A DNA stretch of 64,000 nucleotides from Yamagishiella unicocca (taxonomy: Eukaryota > Chlorophyta > Chlorophyceae > Chlamydomonadales > Volvocaceae): positions 372,001-436,000 of the forward strand of contig BDSL01000041.1 of the NCBI GenBank assembly GCA_003116995.1, in the 5' to 3' direction. The position numbers and the translations under genes are program-made. The notes under the pieces are model-generated. The model did no database searches. It was not told the origin of the DNA and saw nothing but the letters and a program-made list of their open reading frames with translations. Of the stretch, positions 10,998 to 22,952 are shown piece by piece. How positions within the stretch are numbered: position 1 is the first letter of the stretch; each line of letters opens with the position of its first letter.

Positions 10998-13900
10998 ATG
11001 GCACATGTGACAAAGCAGCTTCACAGCAGCGATCATTTGCTGCGGTCGCCCAGCGGCATGTCTCGCTTGAAGCTGCCCAGCGCAGCGGTCGAAGCGCTGC
11101 GCACGTCCGCTCGTTGGCCTCATCCTGCTCCTCAGGTGATCACAGCTCACTCCTGATAACGCCATCCATATGCATTAGAAACGCCCCCGCATCGATCCGA
11201 AAACACATCCTGCGGGCCGGCGCAACAACGAGTGGTGCACTGCGCGCGCGCGCTCCAGGGCCGCTCCATGACAACCACCTCACCACCACCACCCCGGCCG
11301 AGCCTTCGTAGCCTGCCCCTGTTCCACCTACCCCCTCCCCAAGCGTAAGCACCCCGCTGCCCCTCTCCCGCCTTCGCTGCCGTCACAGGCCACCCAATGC
11401 GCCGCCGCCGCCTCAGCTACGACACTGCGTACCCGGACCAGCGCCGCTCTCCCCCCCTCACCCGCGACCCCGCACCGCGCCCTGACCCCAGCCCCCCGGA
11501 TCGCACCCACCAACACTACCACCAACGCAACCAGCAGCAGCAGCGCCAGCGCTAGCAGCACCAGCACCAGCAGCCACAGTGCCAGTGTTTCGGAGCTGCC
11601 CGGCTGCCTGGGCTCTAGCGAGCCCGTCGTACTGTGGTACCGCAACGATCTGCGGGTGGACGACCACCCGGGCCTTACGGCCGCAGCCGCGGCCTGCGGC
11701 GGCTCCTCCCCCCGTCCACTGGCCCCCGTGTACCTGCTGGACCCGCCCCGCCTCGCGCACCTCGTGTTCAGCCCGGGGGGCCCCGAGGGTGAGCGATTGG
11801 GGCGAGTTCAGGAGACCCGTGCACCAAGCCGAATCCGTTTTGAACAGACGTTGGGGCGGGGTAGGAGACCCATGGGTCGGTTGGGTTGCAGAGGGCAAGC
11901 GCCATGGGGCAGTACGGCGGACCACCCACAGCTGTAGACTCGATGCCTGAGGGGTCCCGGGGGGAGCCCAGTGTGGGCGGGGACGAGGACGTGGGCATGT
12001 CGCAAAGGCCACCTCTGCCGCTTCCCCGAATCGCAATCGCAATCACGCCCAACCGGCCCCCGTGCAGAGTCGCATCCCGCTCCCCTCTTGTAACCCTAAC
12101 CCCGCCCTCTTTCCTGCGTCATCGTACGTACGGCAGCGCTGTCAGCCGCCCTGGAGCGGCTCCGCGCCGACCTGCGGGCGCTGGGCAGTGATCTGGCGGT
12201 GCGGGTGGGGCCCTGGGAGCAGCAGCTCACGGTCGTCACGCGGGAGGTGGGCTCCAGGGCGGTGGTTTCGGAGGGCGAGGTGGAGGTCAGGTGAGCGCCA
12301 TAGCGCAATCTGCGCTGCGCCCCGACGTGCTCTCCCTCCCCTGCTGCCGCCACCTCTTGTTTCGATCTCTTGGTACCGTGGGGGCGTCCGGCTATCATCG
12401 TCCACCACCGAAACCGACACCACCACCACCGACACCACCACCACCCCAGCCTCCTGCCGCACTGCTTCACTTCACGGCCTTTTGCCTCGCGGCCACAACG
12501 GCACTCCACCACCTCCACAACCACAGCCGCAACCACAACCGCTCACCCTCCCCCCAGGTGGCGCCTGCCGGCCCAGGGCGCGCTAGACCATGTGCGGGAC
12601 AGCCTGGGGGCCTCGTCGTACAGCTGGCACGCGCAGCTGTGGCCCGCCTCCGCCTTCAACATCCGCTACCGCACCTGGCAGCAGCGGAGAGGGATGCCCG
12701 CGGAGCCGCTGCCGGCGCCGGCGGCGCTGCCGCCCTTCCCCTCGTCGGTCGACGCGGGTGAGCGCTGGGTTCTGGTGCTGGGTGCTGGGTGCCGGGTGTA
12801 GGTCCGCCAGGTAGAGAGCCTCAGGGGGTGGTATCAATACCGGTTACGCGACATGGGTAGGGTAGCTGGCGCAGCTGGCGCAGCCCCAGCGGGGGGGGGA
12901 GGGGTAGTAGCCAGGAAACTGGAGAAGGGAAAAGGGGAGGGGACTTCGAGGACGAGGCTCAGAAAGGCGGGCTGAGAGCTATGTGAAGAGTGCCTCGTGG
13001 CGCCCTTCCCCTGCCTCGGCCCCTGTCCCTGCGGCACCACCACCATCATGGCCGCAAACGCGCCGCCGCGCTGCCTCACCAGCAACGCAGCGGCACCCAA
13101 AACCCAAGACCAGTGCCATGAACACGCCATCAACACGCTAATAACCAATAACCAATAACCAACACCAAGCCAAATGTACCAACACCAACACGCCAATACA
13201 TACGCTCCCAAACGCCAACACCCTGGCGGCGAGCAGGACGCATCCCCAGCGGCCAGGAGATGCGGCAGCTGCTGACGGAGGCGGCGCTGGCGGCGTACGA
13301 CGGCGACAGCAGCCTGACGGAGGTGGCGAGGCAGGCGGCGGCGGCTTGCGCCGCCGGGCCGGAGGCGGACCGGGCTCGTCGTGTGTCGTCGGGGCCGTAC
13401 AGCCCGCTTGAGCTGCTCCGGCAGTACCTAGGGTAAGGAGGCAGGCGGGTTGGGCGGGGCCAGGGGTAGCCTGGGTCTTACCTAGCTAAATAGCTAAACC
13501 AACATACGGAGTTTCGCGGCTCAGCCCACTTTCAAGAATATATATTTACCTACCATCAAAAGAAACTGGAATTTGCTCATCATCTGATGATCGGAATCGA
13601 AATGAATTGTTTAACGCACCCGCTCTCGTGCTGCTGCCCGCAGGACCGCCCCCGTGCCCCCTCCCGCTCGGCCCTCTGACGGCTCCCCCGCCTCCGTGTC
13701 TCTGGACGATGACGTGGCCGCGCTGCGGACTCCAGGGGTGGACGGCGCGCCCTTCACCGGCCTGTTCAGCGCCGCGAAGGCGCTGGGCACGCTGTCGGCA
13801 AGGAGGGTGCTGAAGGAGGTGGGTGGCGTGGGGTTCCGTTTAGAACAGACGTTTTGAGATGCAGGCTGGGGGTCTGGGTTGGGGAGGGTGGGGAGGGTGG

Positions 13901-16900
13901 GGGACGGCGGGTGGGGCCGAGGAAGGGAGGGCTGGTGGGGAGGGTTGTGGTAAATGGTGAGGGGAAGCGCGGCATTCCCCCCCCCCCCACAAACACATAC
14001 ACACACGAAAGCTGAGCCCTCCCCAAATGCGCACCACCCTAGGCGGTGGTCTCTTAAGCGGTGGTCTCTCCCCTCCCCACCGTTACGCGATTAGTAATTC
14101 GGTTGCTTCGTCTCCAATGTCCCCCCCCGTATATGCGTTTACTTCCTCACTTCCCCGCCGTACAGGCCTACGCAGCTGACGGGCGGCCGTACGGCAGCGT
14201 CGAGCCCCGGCGGCTGCGGAGCCCAGCGGCTGTGGCGGCGGCGGTGGCCGCTGAGGCGGCGGACTTCCACCGGGCGCTGGCGGTTCTGGACGACGACCGG
14301 GTGGTGGCTCCAGGGGTGGAGGTGCATTTCTGGCGCTGGAAGGGCGGCCTGACGGGTGGGTCTGGACGCTGTGGGCGTGTGTGCTCGAGTGCAGGGAGCT
14401 GTACTTGCTAGGATAACTGTTCTCGGTAGGAGATGCGGGGCGGCGGGCCGGTTGCTTGTTAATGTGAGCCTTATCATGTGAGCCTAACCATGTGAGCCTA
14501 ATCCGCAGCTATCAACGCAGCACCGGTAGGTTCGAATCGACAGGAACGCAACAATCGGTGCGGATTTATGTAAGACACGGGAGTGGTCGCAGCTGGCAGC
14601 TAGGCCTGCACCCCACACGACCATCCAGGACCGACGCCGTATCAGCCCGCCCCTTCCCCTCCGTTTCTGCGCTTCCCCTCACGCGCCTACAGCCGCCTCC
14701 CGTCCCTCCCCTCCCTTCCTCTCCCCTGCCGCCCCCACCGCCAGACTACTGCGTGGCCGAGCCCTCCCAGCCGCTCCCCGGCGCCCCGGCGGTGCTGCTG
14801 GTGCATGGTTTCGGAGCCTTCGGGGACCAGTGGCGCGGCAACATGACCGCCCTGGCGGCAGCGGGTTACCGGGTCTTCGCGCCCACCTTCCCCGGCTTCG
14901 GCCGCAGCCAGAAGGCCGCGGTGCCGTACAGCCAGGACCTGTGGCGCGACTTCCTCAGGTGGCTGCGGGTGGGAGATGGCTCCAGGGGAGGATACCTCAT
15001 TTGCACCGGCAACGCCATAGCGTACCACGCCGTTTTAAACTTTTAATCATCATTCTTCCCTTGACGCCACCCCCTCCCTCCCTCCCTCCGGCCCCTGGTG
15101 GACAACGCCTCAGGGATTTCACGCTGCAGGTGGTGGGCTCTCCGGTGGTGCTGGCGGGCAACTCCATCGGCGGCTTCATCTCCACCTGCATGGCCGCGGA
15201 CTACCCGCAGCTGGTGCGAGGCCTGGTGCTGCTCAACAGCGCGGGTGGGTGGACGAGGGGGGTTCTGAGAGGACAGCCCGTTGGGTGGATGAGGCGGGGG
15301 GGCTAAAACAAAGAACCGGTAACGCGACTGGGGAATGTAGTGGGTGCATAGCCTTCGGACACCGGGTCGTGCATGAGGCGGGGGGGAGGGGTACATGGTA
15401 GCGCGGTGTGCGTTTGGTTCAAGCGAGCATATCGTGGTGGGCGAAAGGCAGAAGAGGCGTGCAGATGCGTGTTGTCCCGTACCCCTCCGCTCCGCCGCCG
15501 AACCTAAACCAACACGCCAACATGGGAAATCACTTACCCGACGCCGTACACCAATCATGGTGGTACGACAGACCCTACGAAATAGATACGGTACTTTGTA
15601 CCGCATACGGTACCAACCACCCTCCCTCCCTCCCTCCCTCCCACCCCCCTGCCCGACGCTCCCCTCCCAGGCCCCATCGACTCCTCCTTCAACATCGACA
15701 CATGGCGCGCCGCCGTCGCTGCCGGGCGCCGGGCGCCACCGGCCGTGGTGGTGTCCACGGTGTCCTCCGCGCTGTTCTGGTACCTGGAACGCACCGTGCC
15801 GTCCACCCTCAAGTGGCTCTACCCCACCAACCCCGCCAAGGCTGACGAGTGGCTGGCGCAGGAGATCCTGAGGTACGTGTTGTGTACCGCACATGTGTAC
15901 GAGGAGGGGAAGAGGGGGGAAGGAGAGAGGGAAGGGGAGAGGGAAAGAGGCGGGAAGGGAAGGGGGAAGGGGTTCTTAGGGGTTTAGGGAGAGTGGGGTT
16001 TTAGGGAGAGTGGGGGTGCCGGCCGCTGCCCATGCTCCCGCCCCCGTCCCAATCCATGGGCGGCTTCTCGGGCTGGGATCCCACCGGCAAGCCTGTCCGC
16101 GCCTGCATTGCTTCGTTGTATTGGGCAACCAGATTCGGTTGGGCCCAACCATCACCTCCTCGCCGCTGCAGCCGCCACCAATCCACGCTGGACTCAACTG
16201 CCCCGGTGCCTCCCAACCCACCTTACGCACCCCCAGGGCCGCAGGCGACAGCGGCGCTATCGACGTGTTCAAGAGCGTGTGGTACCTGCCACCCCCACGG
16301 GCCCTCAACTGGCTCGTGAAGGACGCATGGAGGGGTCCTACACTGGTCCTGCAGGTAGGGGGGCAGCGAGGAGGGGGGCGGCAGGAGCAGCAACAGCATC
16401 GGGGTCGGCAAGCCGCCTGGTACCCGCATGATGGGGGGCGACGTGCGGCGGAGGGAGAGGGCCGAGCGAGCTCTTTGTCCCTCTCTCTCGGGGCCTCAAT
16501 CAAAACATCTCCGGGTGTGCTCCTGTCCTGGCCCGCTATCGCGGCTGCAGGCGGCGGTTAGCTGTCGCTCCCACGAGCCAGGTTCATCCACACTCCCCCG
16601 TTTTCGGAAGTTGTTGTCGTACAGCTCAGGTTTTTAAGAGACATACCGTGTTAACAGACACACCGTGTCCTCCGTGTGGTGTGCGCACTCTGGCCGCAGG
16701 GCGCCCTGGACCCACTCAATGACGCCAGCGGGCGCGCGCGACAGATGGGTGACCTGTGCCCGAACGTCAAGGTGCAGCTGCTGCAGGCCGGTGAGCTGGC
16801 GCGGGGGGGGGGAGGTACAGAACAGAACCGGGGGAATGGTGGTGCGAAAAACCCGCGGGAGGCTAGGGTTTGATGACAGGTCAGACTCGGTGTCGTGAGC

Positions 16901-17295
16901 AGGCGGCAGGCTAGGGTTTGAGTTGTGGAGGACATGTCGGGGGATGCATATGACCGAACATATTGACAAAAGGTGCCTTGGCCGTGTTATACCATGTTGG
17001 GACGAGCTGTCGTACACGCATCGCGCTGCGCCGCGCCGCATCCCGCCCTTTCCCCCCGCACACACATGTGTTTTCCATGGGGTTTCGCCGCGTCTGAGCG
17101 GTACCGGTAAATTAAGTCGACCGATGTCGCCGTTGCCGCGCAGGCCACTGCCCCCACGACGAGGTTCCGGAGCAAGTCAATCAGGGGCTCCTGGCGTTCA
17201 TCCGGGAGTCGGTCCTGCCGGCGGGGGAGCCAGCCAGCGGCGGCTTGGGGGCTCCTGTGGCGACGGCTGTGGGTGCCACGGAGGGGAAGGCATGA
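10998..17295 (+). CDS. photolyase N-domain fused to alpha/beta hydrolase
   Basis: Thirteen exons: 10998-11135, 11389-11788, 12137-12290, 12558-12757, 13237-13432, 13644-13818, 14166-14355, 14745-14958, 15114-15244, 15671-15872, 16237-16354, 16700-16790 and 17144-17295. All phases agree, giving 786 residues. Residues from about 125 (VVLWYRNDLRVDDHPGL) form the Rossmann-like antenna domain of DNA photolyases and cryptochromes. No FAD-binding helical domain follows. Instead, from about residue 500 there is an alpha/beta hydrolase: oxyanion-type VHGFGAFGDQW, nucleophile Ser573 in GNSIGG, probable acid Asp710 in ALDPLND and His738 in GHCPHDE. A similar fusion is annotated in land plants (At4g25290 type). 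Residues 1-120, rich in Ser, Thr and Ala, could be a transit peptide. Exon 1 is the weakest part; ATG 11058 is an alternative start. Substrate and any light response are unknown. Confidence 0.85.
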
Positions 17296-17649
17296 GGCGG
17301 TGGGACGGCTGCGATCGTCCCAGCAGTGGAAATCCGGAGGTAACGGATGTGTGCGAGTGCGGAAGAGAGGGCGTCGCCCGGAGGACGTTTGGTGGCGTCG
17401 CCCGGGCTGGGGCTGGGGCGTTCTTCCTTCCATATGCTCGCGTGCATGGGTCATCATTAAGGGCTTCATGTGTGTGTGTGTGTGTGTGTTTCATTATTGG
17501 TTTAAAGGCTTCCGTCGATGAGCAGCGAGCAAGCAGGGCGCCAGGGGGGAGCCGGCGGCACAGCCTGGGCGCGCCGTGCCGTACAGCCGACGTCGTGTGG
17601 GGGCAGGATGGGGTGAAAGCGCGCGATGGCTGGCTAGCCCACCAAGGGC

Positions 17650-17664
17650 TGTAAAACCCTGTAA
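17650..17664 (+). terminator. poly(A) signal pair for the photolyase/hydrolase gene
   Basis: Two TGTAA motifs (17650-17654 and 17660-17664) lie about 360 bases after the stop codon on the plus strand, a normal 3'-UTR length for this type of genome. Confidence 0.5.
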
Positions 17665-18657
17665 CCCTGCAGATCAGGGCGACCAGGGCGATCAGGGCGG
17701 ATAAAAAAAAGCCTTAGATGACGTTTGTAAGCGTGGGCTGCAATGGCAGCGACGGAGCTCCCATTATTGTGCACTGCGTCAGCGTACCGTGGGTAGCTAC
17801 CGGGTACGTGCCGTTTGGGCCTTGCGCTGGTGTCACGCACGATGGGGCATGGGGCGTGCACCTCCCTGTGACGCGGGCCTGCTTACATGTCGCGAGCAGC
17901 CCGCCGGCCTCGACAGCTCCCTGCGCAGCAGGAGTGTCACATGTCGCCACGTGGCAGCGGTCGCACATCACGATCTCCCACGCCGGCACAGGCCGGCACC
18001 ACCGCTAATGTTCTGCTCTGGCGTGCTTGCGGATTTGGCACTCGCCTCCCGTGAGGTCCTCTTTCGCAGCCCTGACCAACCAAGGACATCCAAACGCTGC
18101 ACACACAGGTTTATACAGCGTAAACAGCGCTAGGAAAGGAGAAAGCAGCTTGCTTGTTCATTATGTTTCTCCGGCCGTAACAACGGGCATGACCGGAGTT
18201 CCCAACTGGTTCAAGTCATCCAAGGCGTTGGCAGCATGCTGCCCCTGGCAGGTACAAAGAAAGAACCTGAAACAGCCCGCCGAGCCGCAACGAGCCGCTC
18301 TACCGTTTAACGGTTGCCGCACGTGCATGACTCATCATGTCAGGAAGCGGCGTGCACTCCTGTTCCTGCTGTCAACGCGGACCTACACAGGACTACCATA
18401 ACCAACGACAGTACATGGTTCGTAGCCGCTGGGATTACATGCACAAGTTGCGCGCGACCGGTCACTCCCTGCACTAGTCAAACACGGTCCAAACACGGCT
18501 CAACATCCACCAAACATGCCTCAACATGCACTAAGCGTCCACAGTATCCGCGCTGTTATCCCCTGCAGCCGCTGCTGTTCCCCAGGTGGTCCACGAAACT
18601 GTCCAACACGAGACGAAACAGTCCATGGCGTAAAAACTTTCACGTGTGTTCACGGCC

Positions 18658-19102
18658 ATGAGCCGTTTTGTGTACAGCACCGCAAAAGATCCATACCAAG
18701 TCAAGAAGAATCATGCGCGCAGCCCCAGCACCACTGGCCCGACGCTCGACCTCATGCCACAAATAGCAAGGGACATCGGGGAGGACATGTGCGCCGCGTA
18801 CGGAAAGGACACGTGGGGCAACCTCGCGACGTCACAACGGTGAGCGGACGGGTTCGGTACGCCAGGGTCTGCAGCTGCCCCCCGAGGTTGTTGCACGGCC
18901 TGCTGCTCCGTTTCATGCCGTAAAACGCCTTCGTGAAGTGGTGGAGGCGGTTGTGGCAGCGGCGATGATGAGGCTGGGTGGATGGCGGGACACACCAGCT
19001 GCTCCGTGGAAGGGAGAGCGACGGTCTCGTCCAGCATTCGGCTTGAGGAAGTCGCGATGTTGCGACCTCCGACGTGGTTGCAAGCCGGAACTGCATTGTT
19101 AG
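18658..19102 (+). pseudogene. possible frame-broken coding tract, unknown protein
   Basis: From ATG 18658 the plus strand reads about 61 protein-like residues (including KDPYQVKKNHARSPSTTGP and CAAYGKDTWGNLATSQ) and then meets TGA at about 18841. A different frame overlapping this point stays open to the TAG at 19100-19102. It reads LPPEVVARPAAP and VKRLREVVEAVVAAAMMR, again with coding-type codons. The two halves could be one protein broken by a one-base indel, or two exons with an intron I could not place. I do not recognise the family. Confidence 0.3.
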
Positions 19103-19343
19103 GAAGTCAGGACAAAACTTAGCAAGACCCTCGGAACGATACGAACATGGGTTGACACTGGCCAAATACTGAAAGCAAAATCTGTACTATACTACATGGA
19201 TTGCAAGACGGACACTGAATATTTGGTCGGCATGGCTGCGACAACAGCGCGACTTGGACGGCCGGGACCAGTCGCCAATACGACGACCCATACTTTGCGT
19301 CACATTCTAATGAGAAACATTTAAGGGCCGATTAATAGCTTAC

Positions 19344-19560
19344 CTGCGTCGTATATCAGGACCTCAATGTTTGCAGCGCCGACGTCAGCGGGAGTGGCGG
19401 GAGTCGCCACAAGCAGCATCGCAGCCACGGCAGTCGTGATCGACCAACTGCGAGGTGCGCGCGTCGAGACCAAGGATTTTGCGCCGTGTTTGATGCAAGA
19501 ATCTCCTCTGGTATCATTCTTGCGGCGGCAAGTTTGCTTGGGGGGAGCGACGTGGTGCAT
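19344..19560 (-). CDS. orphan exon resembling a thylakoid-lumen targeting region
   Basis: The minus strand from ATG 19560 reads a basic stretch, a hydrophobic run (TTAVAAMLLVATPATPA) and then ADVGAANIEVLIYDAG, ending at a good 5' splice site (GTAAGC) at 19343. A possible acceptor (CTCGCAG) gives an alternative exon start at 19447. Basic leader, hydrophobic core and Ala-x-Ala-like site suggest plastid or lumen import. I could not find the following exons between 17.3 and 19.3 kb, so the gene may be broken or the exon spurious. Confidence 0.3.
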
Positions 19561-20868
19561 CAGCGCGGGATAATCAGCGACTCAGCCCAAATAGCGAAGC
19601 TTCCGGTGACGAAGACGTGGCCTGCGGAGGAGCTAAGTATGAAGCTTTGTGGTTACGTTCATGAGTAGTCGTCGCGATGCAATTTGTAGTGTCGCGTGCG
19701 TATGGCGGTACCGGCCGGTACCGGCCAAAGCCTCAAACGCAACGGGTCTCGTCCAAACCGCAACCTAGTTACAATCTCACCACCACATGACTCCTCTACA
19801 GGCCATCTCTTCTGTCGAGTCACATTTACCTCGAATCATTGTGCCTTCCATGTGTCTGTTGTTAGGCAAAGATGTCAGACCAGTGTTACTCGACTCGTCT
19901 AGGAAGGGTCGGGCATGGGTCGGGCGAGTCTAACCAACCAAAATGCGCGGGGCGCAGGAGGGCCGGTTGGAATAGCGGGCTGGGCTATTCCATGAAGCCA
20001 GCTCTGCGCAGAGACGAGGTTATTGAAGAAAGGTGCACGTATTTTAGTTCCGTTATGCGTCCAACCCCCACCCCCTTCCTTCCCCAGGCCCCATGTGCCC
20101 CAGATGCCGCCCTCCCCTCGAATGACGGGGGGTCCTCTCAACCCCATCGACCGACGCACGTGTACATAGCATATGCAGTGGCGCGCCTGGGAACACGAGT
20201 CCAACTTTGGGTTCGACCTCAACCTCGCCATACACCGGCGGGGCAGCCCCCACACGCCCGCGGCGCTCAAGGGCATGCATGCCGGGCGGAGGTGCGCCAG
20301 GCTGGAGGGAGGCTGCTGCTGCAAGGTGTGCAACCTGGTGGTAGCAGCAACTGTTACAGTGGGCCCCAGACCATATGATAGATAGGGCCATCCGGCGCAT
20401 CGCCTGACACTGGAGGAGACGCAGGCTCAAGAATAACGCAGTCGACCGAGATACTGTAGAGCATCCATCACTCCATCTTCGGGGGTGAGAATCCAGGGAT
20501 GCCATGTGTAGCCGTACATGTCGTAGGTGCACGTAGGGGAACCTGTGCAAAATCCAGCTTTCCATACGGCTCTGCTTACATCCCGTGGTGGTGGTGACCG
20601 GGGTGGACCTGGTAACAAACAGTGACTACTTGGCAGTATTAATGCAGTGTGCAGGAGGCGTTGCTAGGGCATGCCGCGATACACCACGTCACGCTTTCAT
20701 AGCCAAATTATGAGTTCTTTGCGTGGCGACCGCATGGGGTTGCAGCATGCCACAGCATGTTGCAAGAGTCGTCAAGAGTGCAGTGTTGATTAATTCGTTG
20801 CTCCTGCCGCCTTAGCCTGCCGTCTCGGCTAGTCGGCGTTTGTACAGGTTTGTACCGACTTGGATTTC

Positions 20869-20873
20869 TTACA
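20869..20873 (-). terminator. poly(A) signal candidate for FKBP12
   Basis: Minus-strand TGTAA about 290 bases beyond the FKBP12 stop codon. Confidence 0.4.
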
Positions 20874-21159
20874 GAAGATACGAGCAGCGCAATGGCGCAA
20901 TGCGTGTACACGAGACTCCTGTCAATCATCACGGCTGGTGTGCACACCCTACACCTGCTGCTACGGATGCAACACCAGTCCCGCACGGCGCCGAGGACCA
21001 CAGCCCCCTTCAGCCCTTGCACTGCACGTCAAGCAGTGTTCCATGCTGAAGGTGCCCATTGCGATACGTTGGTGGACGCTCCGCGGCCTGGCGCGCCCGC
21101 GACTCCCACCAGGGCTCTACGTATCGTTACCCGATAGGCAGTTCTTACTGCCCTGCAAA

Positions 21160-22030
21160 TTACTTGATTCCCAGAAACTCCACATCGAAGACGAGGGTCG
21201 CCGACGGCGGAATGACGCCGGGAATACCCCGGGGGCCGTAAGCCTGAGGGTGGGTGAGCGCACGGCAACAGGGAGGTTCTATCACCAGCCAGAGGCGCTG
21301 TTCCAATGCACGGCACTGGCCCCCGATCAATGCTGCATGTTATGCCTCGCACATCATGAAAAGCCGCTACAAGTAACTGCAGCGACTGTGATGTGACGTA
21401 ATTTTGACCACATCAGGTTGTGTTCCATTTCGTAAATAATACATCTTTGACAAGCACGGAGAGAACTGCATTTCTATCCCCCTTATTTTCCATTGCAGCG
21501 ACTCTTTGAGGGACAGGATCGACAAATCGACAACATCTGGACCAGAAGCCTGGTGCCCACGGCATAACCACGGTTTAGCTAAAATAACTGCAAAGTGGCT
21601 GCCGCAGCTGTGATCACTCTAATCTAGGTCTCAGTACTCACCATGTCGGGCGTAATGGTAAGCGTGGCGCGCTGGCCCTTCGTCATCTGGGACACAGCGA
21701 CGTCCCAGCCCTGAATCACCTCACTCATTCCCAACCTAAACGTGAACGGCTCCCCCCGGTCGCGGCTGCTATCAAACTTCTTGCCGTCCGTGAGCGTTCC
21801 AGTGTAGTGAACGATGACAGTGTCACCCTTAACAGCGTAGGTGACGCCTGCAACCAATGGGGCATTATCCGAGGACCGGTGCGTCAAAACGAGGACATTC
21901 TAGACATATTACAGCAGGAGCGTTTGGGCGCGGTGCGTGCCACGCCAGCGAAAACGGCGGCAGTGCGTGTGAGGTTCGTTTCTTGGCTCTCACCATCACC
22001 AGGCTTGGTGGTTTTGATATCCACGCCCAT
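21160..22030 (-). CDS. FKB12: FKBP12 peptidyl-prolyl isomerase
   Basis: Three minus-strand exons (22030-21994, 21847-21642, 21243-21160) make exactly 108 residues, the canonical FKBP12 length, with phases 1 and 0. The product starts [13 protein letters not shown] and runs through [32 protein letters not shown] and [13 protein letters not shown] to [15 protein letters not shown]12 is a cytosolic cis-trans prolyl isomerase and the receptor through which rapamycin inhibits TOR; the pathway is known to be rapamycin-sensitive in Chlamydomonas. The pocket residues expected from human FKBP12 are visible: the Tyr of VHYTG, Phe-Asp of KKFD, Arg of SRDR, Val-Ile and Trp of EVIQGW, Tyr of AYG and Phe of VFDVEF. 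The first exon is only 37 bases, but the start is unambiguous. Confidence 0.95.
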
Positions 22031-22952
22031 GTTTACGGGATACTGGGTCTCGGAAAAATAACCTGCGAATCGGAGCTGCGGCCCAACACTGTCCCGATGG
22101 CACTCCCGATGAACTGTAAAGAAATGTCCACGATGCACCAAAGCAACTGAAGGATCAACGAATGGGATATGTAGGCAATTGTGCGAATTCTCGTACAACT
22201 CACAAAAGGCCTCAAAACGATAAGAGTACAGGTCATCCAATGGCAAATACACAGGACACACGTATATTGCGTAACCAATGGATCATGTGTGAAGTGCCTC
22301 AGGCAACATGCGACAGCCGACAGGGTCCTGGCAATCACTTTCGCGCCTTGTTGTGGCTTTCTGCTTTTGCGCAAGAACCAAGACATGGGGCTTGTTAGCA
22401 TCAAAAACACGTATCTTGTCCACGGCCCATAAGCCATAACTCATTTCGGAATAGGCCCCTTCATCCTACCGGTAAATAGAGCTACCGCTGATTTTTTTAT
22501 CCACGAAATGTTTTTTTCGTGTGTGTAGGTTATCCTCTCTTAAATGCTTTTGAGGATTTGAACTCGGACCCGGGGGTCTGCGCGACCCTGATCTGTAGTA
22601 TGTCTTGGCGGGGATTGAGGCTACACAATGGTACATAACACGTATGACATTTCCAAATCCTTATCTGGTTTCGGTGCATGCGCAGTGACCGCCTGTGGGA
22701 TGGGTGAGGTCATGCGGTCAGTGCATGCCTCGAACCAGCTCGAACTGCCTATACCCGCCTTCGCCGTTTATGGCAATCCGCGATGTTCACCGCACGAAAG
22801 CTACTGCAGCCCATTTGAACCAATGGCGTTCGTTAAAAACACAACCCACCACTCCGGGTTCTAGTCCCTTGTGGTGGCGATACCGTATTATATAATAAGC
22901 ACCCTTGCGACCGCCGCGCACTCCGGATTGTTGTTCCCCTCAGCCCCCCTCG
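22031..22952. other. upstream flank of FKBP12, no gene seen
   Basis: This stretch holds the FKBP12 5' region (minus strand). Further right is AT-richer sequence with short open frames that show no coding bias and match no family I know. The duplicated exon segment starts at its right edge. Confidence 0.45.

Larger units (their letters stand above)
17296..21159. other. poorly resolved region with weak coding tracts
   Basis: No recognisable protein family occurs between the hydrolase stop and the FKBP12 stop. A GT microsatellite lies near 17470-17490. Two tracts that look coding are listed separately (18658-19102 plus, 19344-19560 minus). A third GC-rich plus-strand tract near 20174-20325 reads WRAWEHESNFGFD and ends at a possible GT donor. 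A minus-strand tract near 20440-20560 reads TYDMYGYTWHPWI. None could be joined into a convincing gene. Confidence 0.4.

Noticed and set aside
22530..22620. A tRNA-like T-arm (GAGTTCAAATCCTC on the minus strand)
   Set aside because: The T stem does not pair properly, the nearby hairpin has a 5-base rather than 7-base loop, and no acceptor stem can be drawn.
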